Source of the DNA: Streptomyces californicus
GTDB taxonomy: Bacteria > Actinomycetota > Actinomycetes > Streptomycetales > Streptomycetaceae
DNA length: 19,419 nucleotides
NCBI RefSeq assembly: GCF_000717645.1
Contig: NZ_JNZZ01000048.1
Coordinates: 1 to 19,419 of the forward strand
Reading direction: 5' to 3'
Notes under the pieces: generated by a model
Seen by the model: the letters and a program-made list of their open reading frames with translations, nothing else
Database searches by the model: none
What the model was told of the DNA's origin: nothing
Part shown: positions 6,218 to 13,943 of the stretch, piece after piece
Position numbering within the stretch: position 1 is the first letter of the stretch
Layout of the letters: each line of letters begins with the position of its first letter
Position numbers and translations under genes: made by a program

Positions 6218-7636
6218 ATGCGTCGAAGAGACCTGTCCCGAATCACCATCGCCGGCGTCGCCCTGGCCCTGCTGACGGGCGTCGCCCCGGCCGCGGCCTC
6301 CGGTCCCGGCCATGACCGCGGCGACGAAGGGGACCGCGGCAAGGGCCACCACCGCCCCGCCTACAAGAGCGTCGGCTACTTCACCCAGTGGGGCGTCTAC
6401 GGGCGCGACTTCCAGGTCAAGGACCTGGACACCAGCGGGGCGGCGGCCAAGCTGACCCACATCAACTACGCCTTCGGCAACGTCAGCGCCGAGGGGAAGT
6501 GCTTCACCGGCAACGTCCCCGGCCAGGCCGATGCCTGGGCTGACTACGCCCGTCCGCTCGACGCGGCGGGATCGGTCGACGGCGTCGCCGACACCGACAC
6601 CCAGCCGCTCGCGGGCAACTTCAACCAGCTCCGCGAGCTGAAGGCCAAGCACCCCGGCCTCAAGGTCATGATCTCGCTCGGCGGCTGGAGCTGGTCCACC
6701 CACTTCTCCGACGCCGTCCGCACCGCGGCCTCCCGCAAGGCGCTCGTCTCCTCCTGCATCGACCTGTACATCAAGGGCAACCTCCCCAAGGACGGGGCCC
6801 GCGGCGGCGACGGCGCGGCGGCCGGCCTCTTCGACGGCATCGACGTCGACTGGGAGTGGCCCGGCTCGGCGGCCAACGAGGGCACGGTCTTCCGGCCGGA
6901 GGACAAGAAGAACTTCACCGCCCTGATCAGCGAGTTCCGCACCCAGCTCGACGCCCACGCCAGGAGCGAGGCGAAGGCCGGCAAGGACGCCAAGGGCAAG
7001 GACAAGGGCCACGGGCACGGCCACCACAAGCCGAAGCCCAAGCACTACGACCTGTCCGCGTACGTCCCCGCCAACCCCAAGGCGATCGACGCCGGGTTCG
7101 ACGTGAAGCGCCTCATGAAGGACTTCGACTTCGTCAACATCCAGGGGTACGACTACCACGTGTCGAGCGAGAAGAAGACGGCCCAGCAGTCGGCCCTGTA
7201 CGCGCGGAACGACTTCAGCGTCGACCGGACCGTGCGCGACTGGGTGCGGCGCGGCGCGCCCAAGCACAAGATCGTGATGGGCATGCCGACCTACGGCCAG
7301 GGCTGGACCGGCGTGAGCGGCGGCGGTACGGGCATGGGGCAGCCGGCGACGGGCCCCGCCCCGGCCACCTGGGCGGCGGGCTACGAGGACTACAAGGTCC
7401 TCAAGAAGCTGGCCGCCTCGGGTGAGTACACGGTCCACCGCGATGTGAAGAACGGCCACGCCTGGCTGTTCGACGGCACCACGCTGTGGACGTACGACGA
7501 CCCGCAGGTGCTGCGCACGAAGGCCGCGTACGTCCGGGACAAGGGCCTCGGCGGGGCGATGTTCTGGTCGCTGGACGGGGACACGGAGAACGGTGAGCTG
7601 ATCACCGCGGTCGACCGCGGGCTCAACCGCCGCTGA
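6218..7636 (+). CDS. secreted GH18 chitinase
   Basis: This 472-residue precursor hydrolyses chitin outside the cell. It begins MRRRDLSRITIAGVALALLT with a signal peptide cut near residues 28-30 (APAAAS); the twin arginines lack a full Tat motif. The GH18 barrel follows: GYFTQWGVY at the first strand, SLGGWSWSTHF at strand 3, the catalytic DGIDVDWE (D206, D209, D211, acid E213), FDFVNIQGYDYH, and GGAMFWSLDGDTENGEL at the last strand. No chitin-binding or FnIII module is visible, so this is a catalytic-domain-only enzyme. A Lys/His/Gly-rich stretch (252-276) interrupts the barrel, and a similar Asp/His/Lys-rich stretch follows the signal peptide. The ATG at 6218 is chosen because the signal peptide starts there and AGGA lies upstream. 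Regulation is probably through the dre-like site in its promoter. Confidence 0.95.
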   Translation: MRRRDLSRITIAGVALALLTGVAPAAASGPGHDRGDEGDRGKGHHRPAYKSVGYFTQWGVYGRDFQVKDLDTSGAAAKLTHINYAFGNVSAEGKCFTGNVPGQADAWADYARPLDAAGSVDGVADTDTQPLAGNFNQLRELKAKHPGLKVMISLGGWSWSTHFSDAVRTAASRKALVSSCIDLYIKGNLPKDGARGGDGAAAGLFDGIDVDWEWPGSAANEGTVFRPEDKKNFTALISEFRTQLDAHARSEAKAGKDAKGKDKGHGHGHHKPKPKHYDLSAYVPANPKAIDAGFDVKRLMKDFDFVNIQGYDYHVSSEKKTAQQSALYARNDFSVDRTVRDWVRRGAPKHKIVMGMPTYGQGWTGVSGGGTGMGQPATGPAPATWAAGYEDYKVLKKLAASGEYTVHRDVKNGHAWLFDGTTLWTYDDPQVLRTKAAYVRDKGLGGAMFWSLDGDTENGELITAVDRGLNRR

Positions 7637-7656
7637 CCGGACCCCGGTACGCCGAA

Positions 7657-7695
7657 GGGGCCGGTGCGGTCGCGTCGCGCGACCGCACCGGCCCC
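7657..7695. terminator. bidirectional terminator between convergent genes
   Basis: GGGGCCGGTGCGGTCGCG (7657-7674) and its exact reverse complement (7678-7695) form an uninterrupted 18-bp stem with a 3-base loop. It sits 20 bases after the chitinase stop and 43 bases beyond the stop of the convergent protease gene, so it can serve both. No U-tract is present. Confidence 0.88.
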
Positions 7696-7738
7696 GCGTT
7701 ACGGGGTGCGGTGGTTCACCACCGGGACGGGCTCCGCG

Positions 7739-9322
7739 TCAGAACTGGAGCGCCCAGCTGTTGATCCGGCCCGTGTCGGCGCTCGCGTTGTCGCTGACCC
7801 GGAGCTTCCAGGTGCCGTTGGCGACGACGGACGAGGCGTTGACGGTGTACGTGGTGACCACGTTGTCGCTGCTGCCGCCCGAGCCGTACGCCTTCAGGTT
7901 GAAGACCGTGCCGTTCGGGGCGACCAGGTCGATCTTCAGGTCACCGATGTAGGTGTGCGAGATGTTGACCGGGACGCTCAGCGCGGCCGGGGCGTTGCCG
8001 GTGATGCCGGTGACGGTGACCGGGGCCTCGACGGTGGCGTTGTCGTTGATCGCGTACCCGGTGGTGTTCTCGAACTTCTTGCCCGGCGGGTTGGTGCTGC
8101 CCGCGCCGACGTACAGCAGGCGGTTGGGCGAACCGGTGCCCGGGTTGGTGACGACGTTCGGGGTGGCGGCCGCGACGAGTCCGGCGGAGACCTGGGCGGG
8201 GGTCGAGCCCGGGTTGTCGGCAAGGTAGATCGCCGCCGCGCCGGCCACGTGCGGGCTGGCCATCGACGTACCGGAGATGGTGTTCGTCGCGCTGTCGCTG
8301 GTGTTCCACGTCGAGGTGATCGAGGAACCGGGCGCGAAGATGTCCACGACCGCGCCGTAGTTGGAGAAGCTGGAGCGGGCGTCGGTGTTGGTCGTCGAGC
8401 CCACCGTGATCGCCTCGGCGACGCGCGCCGGGGACTTGGTGCTGGCGTTGGTCGACTCGTTGCCCGCCGCGACGGCGTAGGTGATGCCGGCGGCGATGGA
8501 CCGCTGCACGGCCGCGTCGAGGACCGCGTCCGCGCCGCCGCCGAGGCTCATGTTGGCGACCGCGGGCTTGACGGCGTTGGCCGTCACCCAGTCGATGCCG
8601 GCGACGACCTGGGCGGTGGTGCCGGAGCCCTGGTTGTTCAGCACGCGGACGCCGACGATCTTCGCCTTCTTGGCGACGCCGTGAGCGGTGCCCGCGACGG
8701 TGCCCGCCACGTGCGTGCCGTGGCCGTGGCCGTCCTGGGCGACGTTGTCGTTGTCGATGGCGTCGTAGCCGTTGGCCGCGCGGCCGCCGAAGTCGCTGTG
8801 GCTGATGCGCACCCCGGTGTCGATGACGTACGCGGTGACGCCCTCGCCCGCCTTGTCGGGGTAGGTGTAGCGCTGGTCCAGCGGGAGGCTCCGCTGGTCG
8901 ATCCGGTCCAGCCCCCAGGAGGGCGGGTTGGTCTGGGTGGCGGAGACCGTGAAGGTGCGGTTCTGCGAGACGGAGGCGACGGCCGGGTCGGCGGCGAACT
9001 TCTTCGCCTCCGCGGCGGTGGCCTCGACCGCGTAGCCGTTGAGGGCCGCGCGGTAGGTGCGCTCGATGCTCGCGCCGTACTTCTTCGCGAGGGCCCGGCC
9101 CTGGGCGGAGTCCGACTTCGCGGCCGAGTCCTTCAGCGTGACGATGTAGCTGTCGCTGATGGTGCCCGGGGCGTCCGCGTTCAGGATCACGCCTTCGGGG
9201 GCGCGCTCGGCCGCGGTCGCCGGGAGCGCGGCGGTGGCGAGCGCGACGGCTGCCGCGGTGGCTATGACGGTCGCCGCGGCGAGTCTTCGACGGGCCTGGG
9301 GGGTGTGACGCGTCACTGACAT
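7739..9322 (-). CDS. secreted S8 subtilisin-like serine protease with P domain
   Basis: This 527-residue precursor has a signal peptide (about 1-38), an I9-type propeptide (about 55-127; SYIVTLKD and an NRTFTV end), a peptidase S8 domain (about 135-405) and a C-terminal proprotein-convertase P domain (about 416-527). The catalytic triad is readable as D168 in VIDTGV, H201 in HGTHVAGT and S353 in [11 protein letters not shown], with oxyanion Asn288 in AAGNES. The mature enzyme probably begins near residue 128 after self-cleavage. The ATG at 9322 is chosen because GGAGG lies 9 bases upstream and the signal peptide follows; an upstream ATG at 9340 lacks a ribosome site. It is convergent with the chitinase and shares its terminator. 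A repeat array occupies the DNA immediately upstream. The role is probably extracellular protein degradation. Confidence 0.95.
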   Translation of the reverse strand: MSVTRHTPQARRRLAAATVIATAAAVALATAALPATAAERAPEGVILNADAPGTISDSYIVTLKDSAAKSDSAQGRALAKKYGASIERTYRAALNGYAVEATAAEAKKFAADPAVASVSQNRTFTVSATQTNPPSWGLDRIDQRSLPLDQRYTYPDKAGEGVTAYVIDTGVRISHSDFGGRAANGYDAIDNDNVAQDGHGHGTHVAGTVAGTAHGVAKKAKIVGVRVLNNQGSGTTAQVVAGIDWVTANAVKPAVANMSLGGGADAVLDAAVQRSIAAGITYAVAAGNESTNASTKSPARVAEAITVGSTTNTDARSSFSNYGAVVDIFAPGSSITSTWNTSDSATNTISGTSMASPHVAGAAAIYLADNPGSTPAQVSAGLVAAATPNVVTNPGTGSPNRLLYVGAGSTNPPGKKFENTTGYAINDNATVEAPVTVTGITGNAPAALSVPVNISHTYIGDLKIDLVAPNGTVFNLKAYGSGGSSDNVVTTYTVNASSVVANGTWKLRVSDNASADTGRINSWALQF

Positions 9323-9368
9323 CTGAGGGGTCCTCCTCATCGGCGGTGCTCTGGTGGGGGGTGGTGCC

Positions 9369-9484
9369 GTGGTGCGGTGTTCCGGTGTTCCGGTTGCGCG
9401 GTGGTGCGGTGTACCGGTGTCGCGTGGTGCGGTTTCCGGTTGCGCGGTGGTGCGGCGTTCCGGTGTCGCCCGGTGCGGTGGTGC
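9369..9484. repeat. 23-bp tandem repeat in the protease leader/promoter region
   Basis: GTGGTGCGG recurs at 9369, 9401, 9424 and 9447 (spacings 32, 23 and 23). A 20-bp block, CCGGTTGCGCGGTGGTGCGG, is identical at 9390-9409 and 9436-9455, a period of 46 or two basic units. It lies between the divergent protease and PLP-enzyme genes, where the protease 5' leader or promoter should be. Confidence 0.75.
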
Positions 9485-9678
9485 CGACCACAGGGCGCAC
9501 ATATCGCATGAGCATGACAACAGAGCCCTCGGAGCACACGGCGTTTCGCGTCGTCCGGCGTGCGGCCCGCCCTGCTGCCAGCGAAAGATTGACCGATCCA
9601 TGGCGAACCCACAAGGGCGCCTTGGGACTCTCCATACGCGCGCCATTCACCTGCCATACGCCTGACATGCTGGCGGAC
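9485..9678. other. spacer between divergent protease and PLP-enzyme genes
   Basis: Together with the repeat array this makes a 356-bp gene-free gap. A TTGACC at 9589-9594 is a possible -35 for the PLP-enzyme gene, but I cannot match it with a convincing -10. The octamer CCATACGC occurs twice, near 9632 and 9654. No clear promoter for the protease is seen on the minus strand. Confidence 0.4.
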
Positions 9679-10956
9679 ATGACGAGCTATCACTGTCCGG
9701 TGGATGGGACGCGGTCCGCGATCACGGCTCTGACCTGGTGCTGCCCGGTCTGTCGGGGCCCGTGGGACCTCGACTTCACCCCCGCGCGGGGCGTCGCGGC
9801 GAACGCGCTTGCGGGCCGGGCCGATTCATTGTGGCGTTACAAGGAATTCCTCCCCCTCGACACGTCGGCGATCTCCCTGGGCGAGGGCCGCACCCCGCTC
9901 GTCCCGCTCACCGACACCGTCTCGGCGAAGCTCGACTTCCTCATGCCGACGCTCTCCTTCAAGGACCGCGGCGCGGTGATGCTCGGGGAGCTGGCCCGGC
10001 GACTGGGCCCGGACCGGGTCGTCGCCGACAGCTCCGGCAACGCGGGCACGTCGTTCGCCGCGTACTGCGCACGGGCCGGCCTGCCGTGCACGGTGTACGT
10101 CCCCGAGGGCACGTCGGCGAAGAAGACCGAGCAGATCCGGGCCCACGGCGCCCGGCTGGTCACGGTCCCCGGCGGCCGGGAGGCGACCGCGCGGGCGGCC
10201 CGCGCGGCGGCGGACGAACCGGGGGCCTTCTACGCCTCGCACGTCTTCAACCCGTACTTCCTGCACGGCACGAAGACGTACGCGTACGAGCTGTGGGAGG
10301 ACCTCGGCGGCCGGCTGCCCGAGGCCCTGGCGGTCCCGGTGGGCAACGGCACGCTGCTGCTGGGCGTGGCGCTGGCCGTCGCCGAACTGCGCGCGCTGGG
10401 CCTGATCACGGCCCGCCCCCGGCTGATCGCCGTCCAGGCGGAGGCGGTGTCGCCGCTGGCGGCCGCGTTCCGAGCGGGGGCGGACGACCTGCTTCCGGTC
10501 GGGGCGGGGGACCTGCTTCGGGACGGCGAGGGCGGGGCGGACGGCCTGCTTCCGGACGGCGGGACCGTTCCGGGCGGGGACGTCGGCGCAGGGGGCGTTC
10601 CGGGTCCGGGCGGGGGCGCGGGTGCCGGGGGCGTGCCGGGCACGGGCGGGAACGCGGCTGGAGGTGCGGGCGGCGTGGAACCCGCCACCCTCGCGGAGGG
10701 CATCGCGATCCCCCGGCCGCCCCGCGCCCGCCAGATCCTGGCGGCGGTACGGGAGTCGGGCGGCACGTTCCTGACGGTGCCCGAGGACGGCGTCCGCGAG
10801 GCCCAGCGGGACCTGGCGGCGCGCGGCCTCTTCGTCGAGACGACGGGGGTGGCCTGCTGGGCGGCGGTACGGGCCGGGGGCGACGCGGTCCGGGGCGAGG
10901 TGGTGGTGCCGCTGTGCGGCTCGGGGCTGAAGACCGGCATGGCGGCGTCGGCTTAG
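9679..10956 (+). CDS. threonine-synthase-like PLP-dependent enzyme
   Basis: This protein (about 425 residues) is a fold-type II PLP enzyme of the threonine synthase group. The PLP lysine is K95 in LSFKDRGAV, the cofactor loop is DSSGNAGTS (118-124), and GSGLK closes the C terminus. An N-terminal zinc-ribbon-like segment has CPVD (C6) and CCPVC (C21, C22, C25), so one cysteine of the usual two pairs is missing. A glycine-rich insert of about 67 residues (267-333) interrupts the second domain. No homoserine kinase or dehydrogenase gene is nearby, so threonine synthesis is not proven; a related beta-replacement or beta-elimination reaction is possible. The start is uncertain: ATG at 9679 fits the ribbon start but has only a weak GGCGG close upstream, and ATG at 9667 has none. 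Confidence 0.85.
   Translation: MTSYHCPVDGTRSAITALTWCCPVCRGPWDLDFTPARGVAANALAGRADSLWRYKEFLPLDTSAISLGEGRTPLVPLTDTVSAKLDFLMPTLSFKDRGAVMLGELARRLGPDRVVADSSGNAGTSFAAYCARAGLPCTVYVPEGTSAKKTEQIRAHGARLVTVPGGREATARAARAAADEPGAFYASHVFNPYFLHGTKTYAYELWEDLGGRLPEALAVPVGNGTLLLGVALAVAELRALGLITARPRLIAVQAEAVSPLAAAFRAGADDLLPVGAGDLLRDGEGGADGLLPDGGTVPGGDVGAGGVPGPGGGAGAGGVPGTGGNAAGGAGGVEPATLAEGIAIPRPPRARQILAAVRESGGTFLTVPEDGVREAQRDLAARGLFVETTGVACWAAVRAGGDAVRGEVVVPLCGSGLKTGMAASA
10477..10677 (+). repeat. repetitive glycine-rich insert inside the PLP-enzyme gene
   Basis: The coding DNA is made of short direct repeats. GACCTGCTTCCGG, GACCTGCTTCGGG and GGCCTGCTTCCGG occur three times, followed by variants of GGGGGCGTTCCGGG and GGGGGCGTGCCGGG. 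It encodes alternating (A/G)D-x-LLP blocks and then Gly/Val/Pro/Ala runs. The frame is kept throughout. Confidence 0.75.
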
Positions 10957-10984
10957 GGCGCGGTGGGGCGGGCGTCGGGGCGAC

Positions 10985-11050
10985 GGCCGCCGTCTTCCCG
11001 CGTCGGGGCCGCCGTCTTCCCGCGTCGGGGCCGCCGACTTCCCGCGTCGG
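10985..11050. repeat. 22-bp tandem repeat, three copies
   Basis: Three head-to-tail 22-bp units lie at 10985-11006, 11007-11028 and 11029-11050. Each opens GGCCGCCG and ends CTTCCCGCGTCGG. Units 1 and 2 are identical and unit 3 differs by one base (GTCTT to GACTT). They lie 28 bases after the stop of the PLP-enzyme gene. There is no internal dyad or spacer variation, so it is not a CRISPR array. Confidence 0.9.
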
Positions 11051-11218
11051 GCCGGTAGGGACAGACGTCGGGGCGGGCGCGGTGGCCGTGTCGGCCAGGG
11101 TGGGGCGGACGTTCCCCGTGGCCGGATCTGCTCCATCCGGCGGGCAGGCGGACGCCCGGTGCGGGGTGCGTACCGGGGGCCCCGCGCGCCGTGGCGGCGG
11201 GCCGGGCGGGCCGCTCCC

Positions 11219-11224
11219 TACCGT
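11219..11224 (+). promoter_or_regulatory. possible -10 element of a leaderless transcript
   Basis: TACCGT fits the actinobacterial TANNNT -10 pattern and ends 6 bases before the GTG at 11231, so transcription could start on the start codon. The GTG has no Shine-Dalgarno sequence upstream, consistent with a leaderless message. No good -35 is visible, so this is a weak call. Confidence 0.3.
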
Positions 11225-11230
11225 CGTCCC

Positions 11231-13891
11231 GTGAGCCTCCCGCGTATCTCCGCCGCCGCCCTCGCCGCCCTGGTCGCCGCGGCCCTCATCGCACCGGCGC
11301 CTCCGGCCGCCCGGGCGACGGGCGGCCCGGACCACACCCCCGGCGCCCACCCTCCCGCCTGCGGGGACGCCTCCGATCCCGCCTGGGCCCGGACCTCCGA
11401 GCGGTTCGGGGAGGCCGCCGGCTACACCCCGTACATCGGGAACGGCTACCTCGGCCACCGGGTCCCCGCCACCGGTGCGGGCTACGCGGCCACCGGCGAG
11501 AAGACCGGCTGGCCGCTCTACACCCCCCGCTACGGCGGGGCGTTCGTCTCCGGTCTCCACGCCCGCGACCGGGCCGTCTCCGAGGGCCGCGAGGTGATCG
11601 CCGCACTGCCGAGCTGGACCACCGTGGACGTGGGCGTCGGCGGGGAGACCCTCGGCCCGGACACCCCGGCGGACCGGATCTCGTACTACCGGCAGACGGT
11701 CTTCCTCTCCTGCGGCCTCGTCCGCACCTCGCTGCGGTGGACGACGGCGGACGGCCGGGCCACCGACCTCGTGTACGACGTGCTGGCCGACCGCTCCGAC
11801 GTCCACGCCGGGGCCGTACGCCTGCGGATGACCCCGCGCTGGAGCGGTACCGCGACCGTCACCGGGCGGCTCGACGAGCGGGGCGCACGCCGGATCACGC
11901 TGCGGGAGGACGGGACGTTCCGCACGCTCGGCACCGGGGTCGAGGGGGCCGTCGCGCAGACGATGCGGAGCGGTTCGGGCGTGGTCGAGACCCTGCGGAC
12001 CGGCGCGTCCGCGCACGCAGCCCCGGTCCGCGCGGGCCGCACGTACACCTTCGAGAAGTACGTCGGCGTCGACACCGCCCTCACCTCCCGCGCCCCGGCC
12101 GAGGACGCCCGGGAGACGGCGCACCGGGCGGCGCGGCGCGGCTGGGACCGGGTCTTCGCGGCGAACGAGGCGGCCTGGCGCGAGGACTGGTCGGCCGATG
12201 TGCTGGTCCCGGGCCACGGAGAGTTGCAGGGGTGGCTGCGCGCCGCCCAGTACGGACTACTGGCGAGCACCCGGCGCGGCGCCGCCGACAGCATCGCCCC
12301 GGCCGGTCTGACCAGCGACAACTACGCGGGAATGGTCTTCTGGGACGCGGAGACGTGGATGTTCCCGGGGCTGCTGGCGACCCGCCCGGAGCTGGCCCGT
12401 TCGGTCGTCGAGTACCGCTACCGCACCCGGGGCGCGGCCCGCGCGAACGCCGAGAAGCTCGGGTACGACGGGCTGTTCTACCCGTGGACCAGTGCGAGCC
12501 GGGGCCGCCTCGACTCCGAGTGCCAGAGCTGGGACCCGCCGCACTGTCTGACGCAGAACCACCTCCAGGGAGACGTCTCGCTGGCCGTCTGGCAGTACTT
12601 TCTGGCCACCGGCGACCGCGACTGGCTGGGGGAGCGGGGCTGGCCGCTGTTGAAGGGCGTCGCGGACTTCTGGCGCTCCCGCGCCACGGCCAATGCCGAC
12701 GGCACCTACTCCGTCCGGAACGTGGCCGGGCCCGACGAGTACAGCAACGGCGTGGACGACGGCGTCTTCACCAACGCGGTCGCCGCCACCGCGCTCCGCA
12801 ACGCGACCCGCGCCGCCCGCCTGCTCGGCCACCGCCCGCCGGCCGCCTGGAACCGGGTCGCGGACGGTCTGCGCATCCCGTACGACGCCGAGCGGAAGGT
12901 CTACCTCCAGTACGCCGGGTACAACGGCTCCACGATCAAGCAGGCGGACACGGTGCTCCTGACCTACCCGCTGGAGTGGCCCATGGAGCCCGGCGCCGCG
13001 GCGGCCACCCTCGACTACTACGCGGCCCGCACCGACCCGGACGGCCCGGCGATGACGGACTCGGTGCACGCGATCGACGCGGCGGAGACCGGGGAGCCGG
13101 GCTGCTCGGCGTACACGTATCTCCAGCGCGCGGTACGCCCGTTCATGCGGGGCCCGTACGACCTGTTCTCCGAGGCGCGCGGTGAGAAGGCGGGGGCGGA
13201 GGACCCTCTGTCGGGCTTCCCCGCCGAGGACTTCCTGACCGGTAAGGGCGGCTTCCTCCAGGTGTTCACGCACGGGCTGACGGGGCTGCGGCTGCGCGAG
13301 GACGGCGTCCGCCTGGCTCCGACGCTGCCGCCCCAGCTCGGCGAGGGCGTCACGGCGAAGGGGCTGCGGTTCCGGGACGCGGTGTACGACGTCGGGATCG
13401 GCCCCCGGACGACCACGGTGCGCCTGGTCTCGGGCAGCCCGTTCACGGTCCACACGGCCGGGGGCCCGCGCCGGCTGACCGGGACGCTGACCCTGCCCAC
13501 CCGTCGCCCCGACCTGACCCCGACCGCCGACGCGGCGCGCTGCCGCCCGGCGACGGCGACCTCCGAGGCCCCGGGCCTCTACGCGGAGGCGGCGGTGGAC
13601 GGCAGCCCGGCGACGTCCTGGTCCCCGGACGGCGCGGCGGGGTCCCTGACGGTGGACGTGGGCCCGCGCCCCGTGCGGATCGCGGCGGTGACCCCGCGCT
13701 GGGGCGACGTACCGCCGGTGTCGCACACGGTGGAGACGTCCGTCGACGGCCGCTTCTGGCGCCCCTTCCTGGCGGGCGACACGGCCAGGAAGGTCCGGGT
13801 GACGGTCCGCTCGGAGGACCCGGAGAAGCCGCCGGTCCTGGCGGAGCTGCGGGTGGAAGGGGTGGATCGGGTGGAGGCGGGCGGGCGGTAG
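11231..13891 (+). CDS. secreted GH65 glycosidase (acid trehalase/kojibiose hydrolase-like) with F5/8C domain
   Basis: This 886-residue precursor has a signal peptide (1-29, ending PAARA), a GH65 N-terminal beta domain (about 40-330), the alpha/alpha-barrel catalytic domain (about 345-690), a C-terminal beta region, and a discoidin/F5-8 type C domain (about 771-880) that probably binds carbohydrate. Family signatures are FWDAETWMFPGLL (from 370), YPWTSASRG and GPDEYSNGVDD with the proton donor E503. A second Glu, E648 in DLFSEARG, lies about 145 residues later, near the spacing of donor and base in hydrolytic GH65 enzymes. This favours hydrolysis over phosphorolysis. Likely substrates are alpha-glucosidic disaccharides such as trehalose or kojibiose; which one cannot be read. 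The GTG at 11231 is chosen because the signal peptide begins there. An earlier GTG at 11159 would add an Arg-rich extension. Confidence 0.9.
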   Translation: MSLPRISAAALAALVAAALIAPAPPAARATGGPDHTPGAHPPACGDASDPAWARTSERFGEAAGYTPYIGNGYLGHRVPATGAGYAATGEKTGWPLYTPRYGGAFVSGLHARDRAVSEGREVIAALPSWTTVDVGVGGETLGPDTPADRISYYRQTVFLSCGLVRTSLRWTTADGRATDLVYDVLADRSDVHAGAVRLRMTPRWSGTATVTGRLDERGARRITLREDGTFRTLGTGVEGAVAQTMRSGSGVVETLRTGASAHAAPVRAGRTYTFEKYVGVDTALTSRAPAEDARETAHRAARRGWDRVFAANEAAWREDWSADVLVPGHGELQGWLRAAQYGLLASTRRGAADSIAPAGLTSDNYAGMVFWDAETWMFPGLLATRPELARSVVEYRYRTRGAARANAEKLGYDGLFYPWTSASRGRLDSECQSWDPPHCLTQNHLQGDVSLAVWQYFLATGDRDWLGERGWPLLKGVADFWRSRATANADGTYSVRNVAGPDEYSNGVDDGVFTNAVAATALRNATRAARLLGHRPPAAWNRVADGLRIPYDAERKVYLQYAGYNGSTIKQADTVLLTYPLEWPMEPGAAAATLDYYAARTDPDGPAMTDSVHAIDAAETGEPGCSAYTYLQRAVRPFMRGPYDLFSEARGEKAGAEDPLSGFPAEDFLTGKGGFLQVFTHGLTGLRLREDGVRLAPTLPPQLGEGVTAKGLRFRDAVYDVGIGPRTTTVRLVSGSPFTVHTAGGPRRLTGTLTLPTRRPDLTPTADAARCRPATATSEAPGLYAEAAVDGSPATSWSPDGAAGSLTVDVGPRPVRIAAVTPRWGDVPPVSHTVETSVDGRFWRPFLAGDTARKVRVTVRSEDPEKPPVLAELRVEGVDRVEAGGR

Positions 13892-13932
13892 CGGGCGGGA
13901 CGGGTGGAGGCGGGCTGGCGGTAGCGGGTGGG
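13869..13932 (+). repeat. 33-bp tandem duplication of the GH65 gene 3' end
   Basis: A 31-bp segment beginning GGGTGGAGGCGGGC occurs at 13869-13899 and 13902-13932 with two mismatches. The first copy carries the last codons and the stop TAG (13889-13891). The second copy carries an equivalent TAG (13922-13924) in the same frame. Confidence 0.8.
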
Positions 13933-13943
13933 CTGCCGGGGCC

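Noticed and set aside
7664..9319. A 551-codon open frame opposite the subtilase
   Set aside because: The composition is Gly/Arg/Val/Asp low complexity, while the minus strand shows the full S8 catalytic triad and P domain.
9679..10956. Firm assignment as thrC
   Set aside because: No threonine pathway neighbours, an incomplete zinc ribbon and a large insert. Only the fold-type II PLP group is safe.
10985..11050. CRISPR array
   Set aside because: The units are directly adjacent with no spacers, and no cas genes are present.
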